The translations under genes and the position numbers were made by a program. From Pseudomonas sp. Root71 (GTDB lineage Bacteria > Pseudomonadota > Gammaproteobacteria > Pseudomonadales > Pseudomonadaceae): a stretch of DNA of 64,000 nucleotides. Every line of letters begins with the position of its first letter. Position 1 is the first letter of the stretch. The stretch is from contig NZ_LMHY01000022.1 of the NCBI RefSeq assembly GCF_001429045.1, forward strand, positions 266,724-330,723. The letters are read 5' to 3'. This document shows positions 53,100 through 61,888 of this stretch, one piece after another. Below the pieces are notes generated by a model that searched no databases, had not been told where the DNA came from, and worked only from the letters and a program-made list of their open reading frames with translations.

Positions 53100-54207
53100 A
53101 GACCGGTTCTCCGAGAAAACGCTGGGGCAGATAAGGTTGTGCGGCCAGTGGCGGGGTTTCGTTGAACAGTTGCGCCACCAGTAGATCGGCGGTGCCGGGG
53201 GCGGTGGTAACGCCCAGTCCTTCGTGACCGACTGCCAGCCACAAGCCTTGACATTGTGGATGTTGGCCCACCAGCGGCAAGCCGTCGGGGCTGGCGGCGC
53301 GAAAGCCGGTCCAGGCACGGATGCCATTGAGCCGGGCCAGCCCCGGCATGTACTCGGCGGCACGCTTGAGCATTTTCGCGAGCATCCAGCCTTCGACCTG
53401 CGGGTCGGTGGTGCCGAATTGCCGCGAGGCGCCGATGAACAGTTGCCCGGTGGGGCGCGGCTGGATGTTGCAGGCGGTCGACGGCCCCGTGGCGTTGTGG
53501 GCACTGGTGACGTAACCCAGTTCCACCAACGTATGGGTGACGCTGCCGGGGTAACGGTCAGTGATCAGCAGGTGGCCTTTTTTCGGCTCGATGGGCAATT
53601 CCGGGCACAGTTCGTTGGCTTGGATACCGTTGGCCAACACCACGGCATCGGCACTCAACCAGTGACCATCATCGAGGCAGACGCGGTTGCCATCGACCGC
53701 ATTGACCCGTGCCCGGCGCTGGCGGATGTTCGGTGTTTCGAGCATCCATCCGGCCGTCGCCGGGGCGTATAGAATGCCGTCGCCATTGATCAGCAAACCG
53801 CCTTCCAGTCCTTCGCTCAGTTCCGGTTCGCGCTGGCGCAGGGCACTGGCGCCGATCAGTTCGCAAGCCACGCCCTGGGCTTGCAGGTTCAGGAATTTGC
53901 TGTGGGCCACCGCCATTTCTTCGGCATTCGCCGCCAGCCACAGCGTGCCGTTGCAGCGATAGGCACAGCTGTCGGGCAGGTCCGCGCCCAGTTCGCGCCA
54001 GCGCTGCAATGAATATTGACTCAGGGCCAGTTCGGCGGGGTTGTCGTCGAGTACCAGCAAGTGGCCCATGCCGGCGGCCGTGGCGCCGTGCAGGCCGGCG
54101 TCCAGCACCAGCACCTGCAAGCCGCGACGGGCCAGCGCCTGGGCACAGGCGGCGCCGATAATGCCGGCGCCGATCACGATCACATCGGCCACCTGGCCCT
54201 CGTTCAT
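53092..54207 (-). CDS. lhpB: D-hydroxyproline dehydrogenase, catalytic DAO-type FAD subunit
   Basis: 371 residues, DAO family flavoprotein. [23 protein letters not shown] is the N-terminal FAD motif; [15 protein letters not shown] and [24 protein letters not shown] are C-terminal family signatures. It oxidises the D-isomer produced by LhpA. Four-base overlap with lhpA and eight-base overlap with lhpF indicate one operon lhpABFE. Confidence 0.88.
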   Translation of the reverse strand: MNEGQVADVIVIGAGIIGAACAQALARRGLQVLVLDAGLHGATAAGMGHLLVLDDNPAELALSQYSLQRWRELGADLPDSCAYRCNGTLWLAANAEEMAVAHSKFLNLQAQGVACELIGASALRQREPELSEGLEGGLLINGDGILYAPATAGWMLETPNIRQRRARVNAVDGNRVCLDDGHWLSADAVVLANGIQANELCPELPIEPKKGHLLITDRYPGSVTHTLVELGYVTSAHNATGPSTACNIQPRPTGQLFIGASRQFGTTDPQVEGWMLAKMLKRAAEYMPGLARLNGIRAWTGFRAASPDGLPLVGQHPQCQGLWLAVGHEGLGVTTAPGTADLLVAQLFNETPPLAAQPYLPQRFLGEPVYA

Positions 54208-55136
54208 GGACGAATGCCCCAGGCGAACGGGTCGTCCTGTTCGATGATCAGGCTCGCCTCGGCACTGATGAACGCGCGACCACGAATGGTCGGCACGATG
54301 CGCTCACCCTGCAGTTCGTAGGCCCCCTCGAACTCGCTGCCGATGACGCTGGCCTGGCGCCAGATCTGCCCCGGTTGCAACTTGTCGTCGGCCGCCAGGC
54401 ATGCCAGTTTGGCACTGGTGCCGGTGCCGCAGGGCGAACGGTCATAGGCTTTTCCGGGGCAGAGCACGAAGTTGCGGCTGTCGGCGTGATCGTCATCGGC
54501 GAACAACTCGACGTGATCGATCAAACCGCCGTCTTCACCGCGAATGCCTTGGGCTTCCAGGGCTTGCTGCACAGCGAAGGTGTAAGCGGTCAGCGCTTCG
54601 AGGTTGTCGCCGGCCACCCGCAGTCCATGCTCGACGATCAGGAAAAACCAGTTGCCGCCCCAGGCGATATCACCGACCACTTGGCCGATGCCCGGCACCT
54701 GCACCGCCAGCGCCTTGCGATAACGGTAGGCCGGCACGTTGCGCACACTCACCGAATGGTCTTCGTGCAGGGTTGCCTGCACCGTGCCCACAGGCGTTTC
54801 GATGCTGTGCACACCGGGGCCGATCTTGCCCAGGTGCGCCAACGACGCCACCAGGCCGATGGTGCCGTGGCCGCACATGCCCAGATAACCGGTGTTGTTG
54901 AAGAAAATCACCCCGGCACAGGCGCCAGGGTCCACCGGCGTGCAGAGCAGGGCGCCCACCAGTACGTCACTGCCCCGTGGTTCCAGCACACAGGCGGCGC
55001 GCCATTGGTCATGCTGTTCGGCCAGTACCTTGCGCCGTTCGGCCATGCTGCCAGTGCCCAGGTCAGGAAAGCCGGCGGTCACCAGGCGGGTCGGTTCGCC
55101 GCCGGTGTGGGAGTCGATCACTGAGATGCGTTTCAT
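54204..55136 (-). CDS. lhpA: 4-Hydroxyproline 2-epimerase
   Basis: 310 residues, proline racemase family, with both catalytic cysteines: Cys88 in GMCGHGTIG and Cys236 in [11 protein letters not shown], the same numbers as known Pseudomonas 4-Hyp epimerases. It converts trans-4-hydroxy-L-proline to cis-4-hydroxy-D-proline, the entry step of the pathway. Start [17 protein letters not shown] is the family start although no strong ribosome site is visible. Lies 114 bases after the GntR gene. Confidence 0.93.
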   Translation of the reverse strand: MKRISVIDSHTGGEPTRLVTAGFPDLGTGSMAERRKVLAEQHDQWRAACVLEPRGSDVLVGALLCTPVDPGACAGVIFFNNTGYLGMCGHGTIGLVASLAHLGKIGPGVHSIETPVGTVQATLHEDHSVSVRNVPAYRYRKALAVQVPGIGQVVGDIAWGGNWFFLIVEHGLRVAGDNLEALTAYTFAVQQALEAQGIRGEDGGLIDHVELFADDDHADSRNFVLCPGKAYDRSPCGTGTSAKLACLAADDKLQPGQIWRQASVIGSEFEGAYELQGERIVPTIRGRAFISAEASLIIEQDDPFAWGIRP

Positions 55137-55250
55137 GGGAGGGCCACGTCCATTCGGTTGAGTGAACGCAAGAGTGGCCCGTGCGGCGGGGTGTCGGCTT
55201 GATGGATTTAGTCTGTGTCGATGACGAAATCGGCACAGCATTCGTCGCTG

Positions 55251-55934
55251 TCAGTGGCTATGGGGCAGGTGCTCGAACAGGGTCGTGCAGACGCCGGCAA
55301 TGTGCTCGTCCAGAAGCTTCACCGCCAGGTCCACATCCCCGGCGCGGCAGGCCGCCAGGATCTCGCGGTGTTCGTGATCGGCCCGTTCCTTACCGGCCGA
55401 CAAGCTCATCTGCATGCGTAGATAACGTTCCAGCTTGTCGTTGACCGAACGGATCAGACTCACCAGAAACGGTCGCTGCGCCGGCTCGTACAGGCAGGAA
55501 TGCAACTCCCAGTTGAGCTCGGCCCAGCGCCCCACGTCGTCCTCGCCGACAAACTCCTGACAGATGCGCTCGGCACGGGCGAAGGTCTCTTCGGTCATGT
55601 TCGGAATGGCCAGGCGCAGAATCTTGTCCTCCAGCAGCATCCGCACTTCGAACATCTGCGCCAGCTCCGCATCGGAAACCCGCGTGACCATCGCCCCGCG
55701 ATTGCGCTGGAACATCACCAACCCTTCGGCCTCCAGCCGCTTGAGGGCTTCGCGCACCGGGATCTTGCTGACATTGAACTGGCGGGCGATGTCGTCCTGG
55801 CGGATCGGCTCATCCTCGGCAAAATGCCCGGCGACAATCGCATCGCGCAGATGGCGGGTGATGATTTCCGAAGTCGAAGGCGTGTTACCAAGGTCGGGTG
55901 CGTTGAGTTTGGGTAAGTTCACGGCGGCGGTCAT
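55251..55934 (-). CDS. GntR/FCD-family regulator of the hydroxyproline genes
   Basis: 227 residues. The N-terminal winged helix (about 22-88; EDEPIRQDDIARQFNVSKIPVREALKRLEAEGLV) is followed by an FCD ligand domain (about 95-220) with the metal-ligand pattern of D...H...H (LNWELHSCLYEP; HREILAACRAGD). Start at MTAAVNLP (ATG at 55932-55934); longer frame unlikely. A GTATACGAAAT half-operator 22 bases upstream suggests autoregulation; full sites precede lhpC and the binding-protein gene. Gene order gntR-lhpABFE suggests one transcript. Confidence 0.88.
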   Translation of the reverse strand: MTAAVNLPKLNAPDLGNTPSTSEIITRHLRDAIVAGHFAEDEPIRQDDIARQFNVSKIPVREALKRLEAEGLVMFQRNRGAMVTRVSDAELAQMFEVRMLLEDKILRLAIPNMTEETFARAERICQEFVGEDDVGRWAELNWELHSCLYEPAQRPFLVSLIRSVNDKLERYLRMQMSLSAGKERADHEHREILAACRAGDVDLAVKLLDEHIAGVCTTLFEHLPHSH

Positions 55935-55953
55935 TTGGAGTGAGATAGCGCTA

Positions 55954-55967
55954 GGGTATACGAAATT
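55954..55967. promoter_or_regulatory. Degenerate GntR operator before its own gene
   Basis: GGGTATACGAAATT: one half (TACGAAAT) matches the two perfect sites at 44554 and 50486, the other is degraded (GGGTA for TCGTA). A weaker autoregulatory site is inferred. Confidence 0.5.
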
Positions 55968-56032
55968 CTTTTGCTGATCTTCCCCGGTTCGACGTCGATG
56001 CACCCAGTGTCGGTCATGCAACCCGCGACAAC

Positions 56033-56062
56033 AAAACGGGCGCCTGTAAAGGCACCCGTTTT
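56033..56062 (-). terminator. Intrinsic terminator of mexT
   Basis: On the minus strand AAAACGGGTGCC, loop TTTACA, GGCGCCCGTTTT: 12 paired bases with one G-U, ending in four T. It follows the mexT stop codon by about 22 bases and insulates mexT from gntR. Confidence 0.8.
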
Positions 56063-56084
56063 CATTCAGGCCTGCGTCGCCTTC

Positions 56085-56999
56085 TCAGAGGCTGTCCGGA
56101 TCCCCGAAGAACATCTGAATCCGCGAACGCAACCAGCGTTCGCCCGGATCATTATCCTGCGAACCACGCCAAGCCATGTGCAACTCGAAACTGCGCACCG
56201 GCAGCGGCGGATCTTCAGCCCGCACACCGCCCGCGGCGGTCAGTGCCTCAGCTGTGTAGTCCGGCACCGTCGCCACAATATCTGTGCCCGCGAGCAGGGT
56301 GCTCAACCCGTTGAACTGCGGCACAGCCAGCACCACATGCCGTTTGCGCCCGAGTTTTTCCAGTTCTTCGTCAATAAAGCCGCTGAGGTCGCCGGCGAAT
56401 GACACCAGTGCATGGGGGCGAGCGCAGTAATCATCCAGGCTCAACGGCCCCGGCACGGTGTCGGCGCGCAACAGCTTCGGCTGGCTGCGGCGCAGTACCT
56501 TGCGCTTGGCGTTGGCCGGCAGGTCGGTGGTGTAGCTGACACCGATGGAGATCTCGCCGGATGCCAGCAGTCCCGGCATCAGGATGTAGTTGACCCGACG
56601 CACCACCAGCACGATCCCCGGCGACTCGGCACGCAGGCGCTTGAGCAGCATGGGCAGCAAGGCGAACTCGACGTCGTCCGAAAGGCCGATGCGGAACACG
56701 GCGGTACTTGTGGCAGGATCGAACTCGGCCGCACGGCTGACGGCGGTGGAAATCGAATCCAGTGCCGGCGAGAGCAGGGCGAAGATCTCGACCGCTCTGG
56801 CGGACGGTTCCATGCTGCGGCCGGTACGCACAAACAAAGGATCATCGAACAACCCGCGCAGGCGCGAGAGCGCCGCACTGATGGCAGGCTGGCCGAGGAA
56901 CAGTTTTTCCGCAGCGCGGGTCACGCTGCGTTCGTGCATCAACGTTTCGAAAACGATCAACAGGTTCAGGTCGACACGACGCAGGTCATTACGATTCAT
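56085..56999 (-). CDS. mexT: LysR-type activator MexT
   Basis: 304 residues. The N terminus MNRNDLRRVDLNLLIVFETL with ERSVTRAAEKLFLGQPAISAALSRLR is the helix-turn-helix of MexT, and identity to P. aeruginosa MexT continues through NYILMPGLLASGEISIGVSY and LLAGTDIVATVPDY to the C terminus FFGDPDSL. MexT activates mexEF-oprN under redox or electrophile stress. Here it is intact in frame, with no inactivating insertion. In P. aeruginosa mexT adjoins mexE; here mexE lies 17 kb away. Start at 56999 avoids an eight-residue extension. Confidence 0.95.
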   Translation of the reverse strand: MNRNDLRRVDLNLLIVFETLMHERSVTRAAEKLFLGQPAISAALSRLRGLFDDPLFVRTGRSMEPSARAVEIFALLSPALDSISTAVSRAAEFDPATSTAVFRIGLSDDVEFALLPMLLKRLRAESPGIVLVVRRVNYILMPGLLASGEISIGVSYTTDLPANAKRKVLRRSQPKLLRADTVPGPLSLDDYCARPHALVSFAGDLSGFIDEELEKLGRKRHVVLAVPQFNGLSTLLAGTDIVATVPDYTAEALTAAGGVRAEDPPLPVRSFELHMAWRGSQDNDPGERWLRSRIQMFFGDPDSL

Positions 57000-57174
57000 C
57001 TGGAGTCCTGGCAGAGTCAGCAAACTTGACGTGGGCGGCCATATGAGAACAATGGCCAGCAGGAATATTACGGGGAAAGGCTGGTACTCTGCACCGGGTA
57101 ATTCAGTTTTTCCTACATAGGCTGCTTCGGTTTCTTACGACATTTGACGATGTTGCCGCCGCTGCGGAATCAAT

Positions 57175-57198
57175 GACAGGCATGTCGACTATTAATAG
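57175..57198 (+). promoter_or_regulatory. Weak MexT-box-like site in the mexT-mexS spacer
   Basis: GACA-N5-GTCGAC-N4-AATAG keeps the spacing and GTCGA core of the MexT box but deviates in the outer parts. It sits 72 bases before the mexS-like start, where a MexT site would be expected. Confidence 0.3.
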
Positions 57199-57269
57199 CC
57201 ACAGATAGTGTTGGGTTGAAAGCCCAGCTAGAGTTCAAGGCATTAGAGGTTCATTTGGCGAGGTTTGCG

Positions 57270-58292
57270 ATGTCCCGCACGATCCGTTTTCACAAGTTTG
57301 GTCCAGCCGAGGTGCTCAAATGCGAAGAGCATGCGACGGCTCTGCCTGCACCGGGCGAAGTGCAGGTGCGCGTCGAAGCGATCGGCATCAGTTGGTATGA
57401 CACTCTCTGGCGCCAGAACCTGGCCCCGTCCCATGCCCGTCTGCCTTCAGGCCTTGGCCAGGAGATGGCCGGTATCGTCACCGCTGTCGGTGATGGCGTC
57501 GATGACCTGGAAGTCGGTGACAAGGTCGCCAGCTTCCCGGCCCAAAGCCCGAACGACTACCCGGTCTACGGTGAGCTGATCGTTCTGCCACGCTCGGCGG
57601 TCACCCGTTATCCGGATGTGCTCAGCCCGATTGAAGCCAGCGTGCACTACACGCCGTTGTTGATTGCCTATTTCGCCTATGCCGATCTGGCACGGGTCAA
57701 GCCCGGGCAATTCGCCCTGGTGACCGACGCCAGTCATTGCGCCGGACCTTCGTTCGTACAACTGGGCAAGGCCTTGGGTGTTCGAGTGATCGCCGCGACC
57801 AAGACCGCGGAGGAACGTGAATACCTGCTGTCGCTGGGTGCCGATAAAGTGATCGTCACCGAGGAAGAAGATCTGCTGATGCGGATCAACAAGATCACCG
57901 ATAACCGCGGCGTGGACGTGGTGTTCGATGGTTTGGGCGGTCCGCAGATGTCGTTGCTGGGCGATGTGCTGGCACCTCGCGGCAGCCTGGTGCTGTACGG
58001 CCTGCAAGGTGGCAACCAGACGCCTTTCCCGGCCTGCGCAGCGTTCCAGAAAAATATTCAGTTCTTCGTCCACTGCATTGGCAACTTCACGGGCAAGCCG
58101 GAACTGGGCATCACCCAGGACCAGGCCGCACTGCAACGTGCCTTGCGCGACATCAATCAGCTGACCGCCGACCGCGTTCTGCTGCCGCTCAAGACCCGGG
58201 TCTTCCCGTTTGCCGAGTTTGTCGAAGCACACCGCTACATGGACGAATGCCCGTGTCGCGAACGGGTCGCGCTGCAGGTCGAACCGGCGTAG
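57270..58292 (+). CDS. mexS: MexS-like zinc-type alcohol dehydrogenase/quinone oxidoreductase
   Basis: 340 residues, medium-chain dehydrogenase/reductase. GroES-like N domain with GLGQEMAGIVTAVGDGVDDLEVGDKV, then a Rossmann domain with ALGVRVIAATKTAEEREYLLSLGADKVI. It lacks the zinc Cys set, so it is a quinone-reductase-type MDR. Its divergent position next to mexT and its length match MexS (PA2491), whose loss triggers MexT-driven mexEF-oprN expression. GCGAGG precedes the ATG at 57270. A terminator follows. Confidence 0.85.
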   Translation: MSRTIRFHKFGPAEVLKCEEHATALPAPGEVQVRVEAIGISWYDTLWRQNLAPSHARLPSGLGQEMAGIVTAVGDGVDDLEVGDKVASFPAQSPNDYPVYGELIVLPRSAVTRYPDVLSPIEASVHYTPLLIAYFAYADLARVKPGQFALVTDASHCAGPSFVQLGKALGVRVIAATKTAEEREYLLSLGADKVIVTEEEDLLMRINKITDNRGVDVVFDGLGGPQMSLLGDVLAPRGSLVLYGLQGGNQTPFPACAAFQKNIQFFVHCIGNFTGKPELGITQDQAALQRALRDINQLTADRVLLPLKTRVFPFAEFVEAHRYMDECPCRERVALQVEPA

Positions 58293-58313
58293 CACTTATC
58301 CAACAGTCCTCCC

Positions 58314-58341
58314 AAGAGTCCGTGCCCGCACGGACTCTTTC
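58314..58341 (+). terminator. Intrinsic terminator of mexS
   Basis: AAGAGTCCGTGC / GCACGGACTCTT with two unpaired central bases, then TTTCGTTTC. 22 bases after the mexS stop. Confidence 0.8.
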
Positions 58342-58845
58342 GTTTCAACCCCCCGAAACCCGTCGATCCGCAGGCCGGTCCAGCAACTGAACTGGTTTTT
58401 GCCCGTAATCTGTAGCTTCTAATCAGCCACTAAGCCCTGATAATTGAATGATTACTTTCATCTCAAGGAATGAGTCATGGCTGGGTATCAGGCTGGAACT
58501 TTTCACTGTGCGCCATCGGTGCAAATCTGCAAATTAGTTGGTTGTTTTTTAGTTGCCAAAAAGACAGCGAAAACTTTCTTCCTTATTTCTTGTATTAAGT
58601 GTCTGTGGGACCTTGTCGGACATTTCCTAGGACTCCCGTTTAAAACGAGCAAGCCCTTGCCAGCTGGGCACTCCGGTCTTTCCTTTGTCTTTAAAACGAG
58701 GGGGCGCTGCGAACGTTTCAAATAATTTCAAGAAAATTCAAGTGTTAGCATTTGGCAATAAAGTCCATGACTCCATTCGCGCCGACAGTCCAACGGGATT
58801 TGCTGTCTGCACGATATTGAACTTACGAGTATCAGGTAAATAAAG
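58342..58845. other. AT-richer 0.5-kb spacer, no convincing gene
   Basis: Composition is visibly lower in GC than the flanks. A frame 58477-58725 (82 codons, SD-like AAGGA before the ATG) is open but has codon use unlike the neighbours (TTA, GTT, AAA rich) and no recognisable product, so I do not call it. An 11-base direct repeat TTTAAAACGAG is at 58639-58649 and 58690-58700. The promoter of the orphan gene must lie here; I cannot identify a definite sigma-70 or sigma-54 box. Confidence 0.5.
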
Positions 58846-60336
58846 ATGACCAGCATCCATGACCAAGCGATGAACTATGTCTATCAACAAGTGCTGCAGC
58901 GATTACTGGGTTTTTTCTCCCGGGCCGAACGCACTGCATTGCAATTGTTGATTCAGCGCCTGGCGGTAGCGGCCGGGGGCATGGAGCGCATTGGCGATTA
59001 CAAGGTGTTGGCGATCCAGTCCGGGGCTCGTGACAACTGTTACACGCTGGCGCTGTTGCGTGCTGCGCAGTTGACCATTGCTACCCGTACACCGGCGACA
59101 TTCCAGTTGCGCATCGCCTCGTTACGGTTGAACGGAGCAAACTGCGCGGCCGTGGAAAACATGCACCGGACCAACAGCGCATTGTTTGTCTATGACGATC
59201 CCCGGGTCGAGGTGTTGATGGTCGATGATCGGGAGGTATTGCCGTTCAATCATCTGACGCCGGTCTCCGACGCCGGTCGCGAGTCCGGCCGCCTGAACCT
59301 GCTGCTGATCGGCCATCGCCGGGAATGGCGCGGCGGGTTCGACCTGTGGGATGACGGTTATCTGGCCACGGGAGAGTTCTACGGACAAATCGCCCGCTGG
59401 GACGGAGGTGTCGACGCGTTGCTCATCAGTGACACGCCGCGTCAGCAGAAGCAATTCATCGAGGGTTTGAAACGTGCCGCCACCAAGGCCGGGCTGCAGT
59501 TTTCCCACACGGGCGAGGCCGGTTATGCGGGGTTGTTTGCATTGCTCGATGAACTGGGCAGCGACTGTTATCAGGGGTTCTACGCCGATTACGCCCAGGC
59601 CCCGTGGCGTCCGCAAGAGCGCTTCGAGACCTGTCGCCGTACGGCCTGCATCGACATTCACGATTTGCTGGTCAGCAACCTGGAAGAACGCTGGCCAATG
59701 CTGACTGAATTTCTCGGCTTCCAGCCCGACGAACTGTCCGCGCAGATCAGCGACAACGAGTTTGTCAGCCCGTCGATCTCGGCGCACGTCAGGGGGTTGC
59801 AAGCGTGCTACGTGCAGGGCCGCAATTACGAATCCGGCATTGCGCAATACCTGCAACGCGCCCTGGTGATGATGCGCCGCAAGCGCGTGCCCGAGCGTTT
59901 GTGCGAGCAGGCCATCGAGGTCTTCGGCAATCCGGCGACAATGACCGAACTGCGCGCCCGGGCGGCAGCCGAGGCGCAAAAGAACCTGGGCCTGAGCGAA
60001 GCACAACTGGTGTGCCTGCTGTTTTCGCCTTTTATCGATAAAGGCGCGGGGCTCGAGCCTTTTCTGCGTCAGTGCCATCCGGGCATGCTGGTGGCCATGC
60101 CCGAGTTGCACAAGGCCATGCAGGGGCACCCGGTCGCCGAACAGATCATGCAATGGATGATTGATGTCAGTGGATTACCCCTGAGCCTGATTGGCCAGCT
60201 TTACCGCATGGAGTGGACGCCCGCAGTCGATGGCGGGGCGCCAGGGGCAATCATCCAAAGGGCTGCGTCGCACAATACGCCGGACGATCCTGACGCCGGC
60301 ATCACGATGGAGGATGAATGGTCAGCGGGTCACTGA
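58846..60336 (+). CDS. Unrecognised 496-residue protein paired with a MocR regulator
   Basis: 496 residues; I do not recognise a family. No signal peptide or membrane helix, so probably cytoplasmic. N-terminal part (1-60) is helical and hydrophobic on one face (VLQRLLGFFSRAERTALQLLIQRL). The middle has mixed alpha/beta character with Asp-rich turns (DYKVLAIQSGARDNCYTLALLRAAQL; FVYDDPRVEVLMVDDREVLPF; LLLIGHRREWRGG). The C-terminal half is mostly helical and ends in a polar, acidic tail. It ends 40 bases before the MocR gene, so the two are likely co-transcribed. Confidence 0.75.
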   Translation: MTSIHDQAMNYVYQQVLQRLLGFFSRAERTALQLLIQRLAVAAGGMERIGDYKVLAIQSGARDNCYTLALLRAAQLTIATRTPATFQLRIASLRLNGANCAAVENMHRTNSALFVYDDPRVEVLMVDDREVLPFNHLTPVSDAGRESGRLNLLLIGHRREWRGGFDLWDDGYLATGEFYGQIARWDGGVDALLISDTPRQQKQFIEGLKRAATKAGLQFSHTGEAGYAGLFALLDELGSDCYQGFYADYAQAPWRPQERFETCRRTACIDIHDLLVSNLEERWPMLTEFLGFQPDELSAQISDNEFVSPSISAHVRGLQACYVQGRNYESGIAQYLQRALVMMRRKRVPERLCEQAIEVFGNPATMTELRARAAAEAQKNLGLSEAQLVCLLFSPFIDKGAGLEPFLRQCHPGMLVAMPELHKAMQGHPVAEQIMQWMIDVSGLPLSLIGQLYRMEWTPAVDGGAPGAIIQRAASHNTPDDPDAGITMEDEWSAGH

Positions 60337-60376
60337 GCGTGGGCGGATTTTCAGCCAGCGTGGCTGGCCTTCGCCG

Positions 60377-61777
60377 ATGAAAGGTCCACGAGAAACGGAT
60401 TTCGCCTATCAGGCGGTTTATCGATACCTGGTCAGCCTGATCAACGAGTCTGAAGGGGATTCGCGCATCCGCCTGCCGTCGCTGCGGCATCTGGCTGAGC
60501 GCCTCAATGTGTCGATTTCGACCATTCAGTACGCTTATTCGCTGCTGGAGAAAGAAGGGCGCGTCTATTCGGTGGCCAAGTCCGGCTACTACGCGTTGCC
60601 GGTGTCCTCGATCAACCTGCAGGACAGCGGCAGCGACTTGCTGGAAGCGGTCTACGTCAATGCCAGGCGCCCGGGGATGCTGGTCCTGAGCGCCGATGAA
60701 CCGGCGTTGCTGCAACCGCTCGACAGTCCTTTGTTGCTGCTGGAGAGGGAGTTGCTGCGCCAGTATCCCCGCCAGCCGCAGTCGCCTTCGCAACCCTGCG
60801 GCGAACTCGAATTGCGTACCGCCCTGGCAGCACGCTACACCACGTCTCCCATGCGTTACTGGCACGCCGACGATGTCTATATCGGCGCTGACCTGCGCGG
60901 TGTACTGGAAATCCTGATCGCCGTGCTGGGCTTGAAAGACGCCACGGTGGTGGTCGAATCGCCGTGCGACTGGACGATCCTGCGTTTGTTCCAGGCCGCC
61001 TGTGTGCGGGTGATCGAATTGCCTGTGCAAGCCGATGGTGGCCTGGACCCGGAACGGTTGAAAATGCTCCTGGATACCGAGCCGGTAAGGCTGGTGCTGT
61101 TGTCATCGGCCCTCAACATGCCCCGTGGCAGCCTGGCGCCTGACGACAACAGGCAGACCATTGCCCGACTGTTGGCCGCGTACGACAGCTGGGTGCTGGA
61201 GAACGACTGTTATGGCGAACTTGGATTCGACCTGGGCGGCGTGCGCTTTCGAGACTTGCTGGACCCTGAACGGCTGATGGTGTTTTCCACGTTCGAGAAA
61301 ATCATCGGGCCGGAAGCGCCCTATGGCTATCTGCTTTCAAGGCATTTGAGCGCTGATCTGCAACGGCACTTTCTGCTGCGTTCCTTCCGACTCTCGCCGA
61401 TTCGCCAGAAAGCCATCGCACGCTTGTACAGCAGCGGTCGCATCGATCAACACCTGCTGGTGCTGCGGCGGCTGCTCAATGAACGCAAGAATCAACTGAC
61501 CCAGTTGTTGCAGGAGCGCTTGGGTGATGCCTTGCGTTTCGTCGAGCCAGAAGGTGGTGCAACGGTCTGGGTGCGCTCTTTGCGTCGGGTCAATGTCCGT
61601 CGTGTGTTCCAGCGTCTGCTGGCGCATCAGGTGGTCATTGCACCGGGGGAGCTGTTCAGCCTCCACGGTCTGCACGGACAGCATTTTCGCCTGAGCCATA
61701 CCTTCGGTGGCGATCACAACCTGGCGGCCGCGCTGGGACTGCTGGGGGATGCGCTGCGCCTGGAATCGATCGAGTGA
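60377..61777 (+). CDS. MocR-type regulator: GntR wHTH fused to aminotransferase-like domain
   Basis: 466 residues. Winged helix about 10-80 (SRIRLPSLRHLAERLNVSISTIQYAYSLLEKEGRV), then a fold-type I PLP domain about 110-460. In the PLP-Lys region the sequence reads VFSTFEKIIGPEAPYGYLLS, giving a plausible Schiff-base Lys in FEKII; the Asn/Asp pair is represented by LLSSALNMPRG and ENDCYGELGF. MocR proteins sense amino-acid-like ligands or PLP. The ATG at 60377 lacks a good ribosome site; an alternative at 60314 has GGAGG directly abutting it. Likely controls the preceding orphan gene. Confidence 0.82.
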   Translation: MKGPRETDFAYQAVYRYLVSLINESEGDSRIRLPSLRHLAERLNVSISTIQYAYSLLEKEGRVYSVAKSGYYALPVSSINLQDSGSDLLEAVYVNARRPGMLVLSADEPALLQPLDSPLLLLERELLRQYPRQPQSPSQPCGELELRTALAARYTTSPMRYWHADDVYIGADLRGVLEILIAVLGLKDATVVVESPCDWTILRLFQAACVRVIELPVQADGGLDPERLKMLLDTEPVRLVLLSSALNMPRGSLAPDDNRQTIARLLAAYDSWVLENDCYGELGFDLGGVRFRDLLDPERLMVFSTFEKIIGPEAPYGYLLSRHLSADLQRHFLLRSFRLSPIRQKAIARLYSSGRIDQHLLVLRRLLNERKNQLTQLLQERLGDALRFVEPEGGATVWVRSLRRVNVRRVFQRLLAHQVVIAPGELFSLHGLHGQHFRLSHTFGGDHNLAAALGLLGDALRLESIE

Positions 61778-61888
61778 GTGACAAAAAATAACAACCGCCA
61801 CTGTGTTGGATCGATTCCATCGCCTTGCGGTCCAACTGCCAGTAAACTGCGACCCATCTCCTGAACCACTCTATTCCAGAGGTTTTGC

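Noticed and set aside
51610..54207. hcnABC (hydrogen cyanide synthase) for the three dehydrogenase subunit genes
   Set aside because: Subunit types are similar, but gene order (DAO subunit first, then ferredoxin, then FAD/BFD), fusion by overlap to the 4-Hyp epimerase and the GntR/lhp context fit D-hydroxyproline dehydrogenase.
56085..56999. Inactivating mexT insertion as known from some P. aeruginosa lab strains
   Set aside because: The frame is continuous and matches the active MexT protein from start to end; no 8-base duplication is apparent.
58477..58725. 82-codon frame with an SD-like sequence in the spacer after mexS
   Set aside because: Codon use unlike the surrounding genes, no recognisable domain, and an overlapping open frame on the other strand (58503-58721). 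Kept as spacer; a ribosome-profiling signal would change this.
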